DNA from: CAZGAQ01 sp964523405
Lineage (GTDB): Bacteria > Planctomycetota > Phycisphaerae > UBA1845 > Fen-1342
Assembly: GCA_964523405.1 (NCBI GenBank)
Contig: CAZGAQ010000006.1
Location: 105,765 to 169,764 of the forward strand
DNA: 64,000 nt
Direction: 5' to 3'
A model generated the notes under the pieces. It did not search any database, had not been told where the DNA came from, and was given only the letters and a program-made list of their open reading frames with translations. Both the position numbers and the translations under genes were made by a program. Shown in pieces: positions 61,489-64,000 of this stretch. Numbering within the stretch: the first letter of the stretch is position 1; the number at the start of each line of letters is the position of its first letter.

Positions 61489-62676
61489 ATGCCGGAGACG
61501 TGCAACATCGCCCTTATCGGGCAGAAGTTCATGGGTCGTGCGCACAGCAACGCCTACCAGAAGGCCGCGCGCTTCTTCAACCTCCCCCTCAAGCCGGTTA
61601 TGCACAGCATTGTCGGCGTGGACCTCATCTCCCTGGCTCCGTTCGCAGATCGTTGGGGCTGGAAGACTTACAGCACCGCTTGGAAGGACGTCGCCCGCAG
61701 TCCCGAAATCGCGCTCGTCGACGTCTGCTCCCCCAACGCCATGCACGCCGAGCAGGCCCTCGTCGCCCTCGCCGCCGGCAAGCATGTCGCCTGTGAAAAA
61801 CCCCTCGCCGCCACCCTCAAGGACGCTCGCACCATGCGCAATGCGGCCGTCAAGGCGCGCCGCTCCAGGACTTTCGTGTGGTTCAACTACCGGCGCTGCC
61901 CGGCCGTCGCCCTCGCCTACCGCCTCGTCCGCGAGGGCCGCCTCGGGCGCCTTTACCACGTGCGGGCGAGTTACCTGCAGAACTGGGGCGGTCCCAACAC
62001 GCCGCTGAGTTGGCGCTTCCAGAAGAAGTACGCCGGAACCGGCGCCCACGGCGACCTGAACTCCCACATTGTCGACCTGGCCCGCTTTCTCACCGGCGAC
62101 GAGATCATCGAGGTCTCCGGCGCCATCGCCGAGACCTTCATCACCGAACGCCCCCTGCCCCCCGGCCCCAAGAACGATGCCATCGCCGCCGCCCGGCCGC
62201 GCGAAAAGGCCAAGGGCAAGAGCGATGTCGACGACTGCGTGCTGTTTCTCACCCGCTTCAAGAGTGGCGCCGTCGGCACGTTCGAGGCCACGCGCCTCGG
62301 CACCGGCCATCCCAACCGCAACACGATCGAACTCAACGGCGAGCTCGGCGCGCTCCGCTTTGACTTCGACGACATGAACGCGCTCGCTTATTTCGACGCG
62401 CGCGAAGAGCGGACGACCGCCGGCTGGCGCCGCATCATCTGCACATCGGCCGGTGATCACCCCTACGCCGGCGCCTGGTGGCCCGAAGGCTGCACCCTGG
62501 GCTACGAGCACACGTTCGTGAACATGGTCGCCGACATGATGGCCGCCATCGCCGGGGAGGAACCAACCGTGCCACTGCCGGACTTCGTGGACGCGTACGA
62601 GACGCAGCGCGTCCTCGAGGCCGCCACCCTCGCCGCCAAGCACCGCGCCGCCGTCAAGCTCAGCGAGATCAAGTAG
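61489..62676 (+). CDS. Gfo/Idh/MocA family oxidoreductase
   Basis: 395 aa from the ATG at 61489. GGGAGG lies 6 nt before it, and two earlier ATG/GTG frames are worse spaced. NIALIGQKFMGRAHSNAYQKAARF is the Rossmann NAD(P)-binding start. Then NAMHAEQALVALAAGKHVACEKPLAAT (catalytic EKP Lys) and KKYAGTGAHGDLNSHIVDLARFLTGDEI (GxxxxHxxD active site). The C-terminal domain (about 150-340) carries HPNRNTIELNGELGALRFDFDDMNAL. Acts on sugars or inositol; the substrate is unknown. No partner gene adjacent on the same strand. Confidence 0.92.
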   Translation: MPETCNIALIGQKFMGRAHSNAYQKAARFFNLPLKPVMHSIVGVDLISLAPFADRWGWKTYSTAWKDVARSPEIALVDVCSPNAMHAEQALVALAAGKHVACEKPLAATLKDARTMRNAAVKARRSRTFVWFNYRRCPAVALAYRLVREGRLGRLYHVRASYLQNWGGPNTPLSWRFQKKYAGTGAHGDLNSHIVDLARFLTGDEIIEVSGAIAETFITERPLPPGPKNDAIAAARPREKAKGKSDVDDCVLFLTRFKSGAVGTFEATRLGTGHPNRNTIELNGELGALRFDFDDMNALAYFDAREERTTAGWRRIICTSAGDHPYAGAWWPEGCTLGYEHTFVNMVADMMAAIAGEEPTVPLPDFVDAYETQRVLEAATLAAKHRAAVKLSEIK

Positions 62677-62793
62677 CGGCTGCGACCGTTCGCGGTGCTG
62701 CCGCTGTCGGGCAGGCTGCCCGCGCACCCGCCATCCCCCCGGCGCGGCCGCGCCCGCCGGCACAAGGTGCTGCAACCCGCCGCTCTGCCCCCC

Positions 62794-63837
62794 CTACTCG
62801 CACAGCCACTGCTGCAACCGCTCGTTGTTCTGCAGCAGCCAGTTGATTTTGCGCTCCACCATCTGTAGCACCCCGAAGCCCGGCAGGTGCCCGAATGACC
62901 CCGTGACCGCGATCGGCAGCACCGTCTCGCCGATCAGCGCTTCGATCATCAGGTCTGGAATGACCTGCCGCTGCTCCACCGGCACCGGCGCCCGTGCCAG
63001 GTATCCCGCCAGAAAACGCCGCGTCCGCGTCTCATCCCCGAACGCTGGCCAATTCTCCGGCCCGGACGTGCCCCGCAGAATCGAAAACTGCAGCATGCCG
63101 TACGCGATGTCGATGATGCGCGGCTGATTCCGCGCCGCGTCGAAGTCGAGCACCGCGCAGACCCGCTCCCCGCGAAACAGCATGTTCCCCGGGTGCCAGT
63201 CGCCGTGGATGATGGTGATCGGCCAGGTCGGAAAGCCCCCCCGGTTCACCCGTTCCGCCGCCTCGTCGTAGCGCTCGTGCAGCAGCTGTGTGAGCTGCAG
63301 CAGTTCCGCTTCGTGCCCCACCACTGAGTCGTGACCCGACGCCGTCGTCGGAATCGCGTTGAGCCCGTTCCGCACCATCTCCGAATCGTGGAAACTCCCG
63401 ATCGGCGGCGCCCACTCCGTGCGAAAGTCCGCCACCGCCAGGTGATACTCGGCCAGCGTGCGCCCCGCGAACAGCGTCTGCTCCAGCGACGCGTCATACC
63501 GATCGCCTTGCACGTACTCGAACAGCTCGTACACATGCCCCCCCAACTGCAGCAGCGAGTTCTGCTCGTCCCGCGTACCGATCAGCGCCGGCACCGGAAA
63601 ACGCCGCTGCATCAGGTGGGCCACCAGCGCGTGCGAGAACGCCACCTTGAAGGGATCATCCCGCCCCGTCGCCCGCCGCTTCAGCAGATACCGCCCCCGT
63701 GGCGAGCGCAAGAGCAGCTTGGGTGCCCGCCGCGAACCGCGCGGAAACTCCTTGGCGCTCTCAATCACGCCCACGTCATAGTGGCTCAGGACCACCGCGA
63801 GCTCACTCGGACTGAAGCGTTCGCGCTCGGAATCCAT
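62794..63837 (-). CDS. APH-family phosphotransferase (aminoglycoside/homoserine/choline kinase-like)
   Basis: 347 aa from the ATG at 63837 (GAGGAAG upstream). KLLLRSPRGRYLLKRR is the ATP-binding Lys strand, TIIHGDWHPGNMLF the catalytic HGDxxxxN loop (Brenner-type), and CAVLDFDAARNQPRIIDIAYG the Mg-binding D-F-D. The kinase fold resembles ThrB2/CotH-like small-molecule kinases. No resistance role is implied. Substrate unknown. Convergent with the Gfo/Idh/MocA gene (118-nt gap with a CGGGCAG G CTGCCCG short palindrome). Confidence 0.8.
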   Translation of the reverse strand: MDSERERFSPSELAVVLSHYDVGVIESAKEFPRGSRRAPKLLLRSPRGRYLLKRRATGRDDPFKVAFSHALVAHLMQRRFPVPALIGTRDEQNSLLQLGGHVYELFEYVQGDRYDASLEQTLFAGRTLAEYHLAVADFRTEWAPPIGSFHDSEMVRNGLNAIPTTASGHDSVVGHEAELLQLTQLLHERYDEAAERVNRGGFPTWPITIIHGDWHPGNMLFRGERVCAVLDFDAARNQPRIIDIAYGMLQFSILRGTSGPENWPAFGDETRTRRFLAGYLARAPVPVEQRQVIPDLMIEALIGETVLPIAVTGSFGHLPGFGVLQMVERKINWLLQNNERLQQWLCE

Positions 63838-63904
63838 CAGCTTCCTCAACGGCGCCGGTCGCCGGCCGCACCGCTCCGCGTCACTGTCCGTCGCACCTGC
63901 ACTT

Positions 63905-64000
63905 CTACGTCACCAGCCGGCGCGGCGGCTCCTCACCGCCGGCACGCCGCTTCGGCCGCGGCCCCGCCGGCGCACTCGGCCGCGTCGCCGGACGCTGCGG
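63905..64000 (-). CDS. 3' end of an unknown gene (partial)
   Basis: On the minus strand the frame is open from the window edge to a TAG at 63905-63907, giving 31 residues rich in Pro, Arg and Ala, ending RRAGGEEPPRRLVT. It could be the disordered tail of a protein read from beyond the window. The codon pattern fits coding but the piece is too short to name. Confidence 0.35.
   Translation of the reverse strand, partial: PQRPATRPSAPAGPRPKRRAGGEEPPRRLVT

Overview
High-GC bacterial chromosomal DNA, most likely from a planctomycete of the Phycisphaerae type. This is inferred from the WPHWRGPNFDG-type PQQ-propeller protein, the abundance of GTG and TTG starts, and three secreted proteins that share a dockerin-like C-terminus (two Ca-binding loops ending in INWRDID/VNWRDID and DPFIALMNT). 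No rRNA, tRNA or CRISPR array was seen. Genes are dense. Only about five stretches lack genes for more than 300 bases, and most repeats lie in them.

Region by region. 1-12 kb (mostly minus strand): a secreted PQQ-like beta-propeller protein, an ABC exporter pair (LolD-type ATPase plus a large FtsX/MacB-type permease), a DedA membrane protein, a putative lipoprotein, a secreted arginine/agmatine-deiminase-family enzyme with a dockerin-like tail, a GNAT acetyltransferase and lysA. 12-20 kb: housekeeping genes, namely purL (with a PurS-like N-terminal duplication), accA, a DUF971 protein, a DUF2617-like protein with a clear intrinsic terminator, and a UvrA homologue that ends at the linker between the two ABC modules (half-UvrA). 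20-22.8 kb: a zinc-ribbon protein, an unknown protein and a TPR protein, probably co-transcribed. 22.8-32.5 kb: an accessory, repeat-rich part with a B12-binding radical SAM enzyme, a HEAT-like protein, an ARW-repeat surface protein, an IS4 transposase remnant, a DsrE/YedF-like protein, a MITE-like element and several dispersed noncoding repeats.

32.5-46.6 kb is a flagellar locus on the plus strand. A near-consensus sigma-54 promoter precedes a small unknown ORF overlapping flgF by ATGA, then flgF-flgG-flgA-flgH-flgI-flgJ(N)-flgN-flgK-flgL-fliW-csrA-flagellin-orf97-flagellin. Rod, hook-junction, P- and L-ring, chaperone and filament genes are together with the FliW/CsrA switch, so assembly state could control flagellin translation as it does in Bacillus. 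The locus resumes at 57.6-61.3 kb with a very large fliD (second sigma-54-like promoter) and fliS. Between the two parts lies a minus-strand propionate (2-methylcitrate) cluster, prpD-gltA-prpB-prpC, followed by a cardiolipin-synthase-type phospholipase D. Next to it is a 1225-aa beta-helix surface protein with the same dockerin-like tail. The window ends with a Gfo/Idh/MocA oxidoreductase, an APH-type kinase and the 3' end of one more gene.

Starts were revised from the longest open frame where a Shine-Dalgarno sequence or overlap decided the matter. All functional names rest on motif recognition by eye, with no database search.
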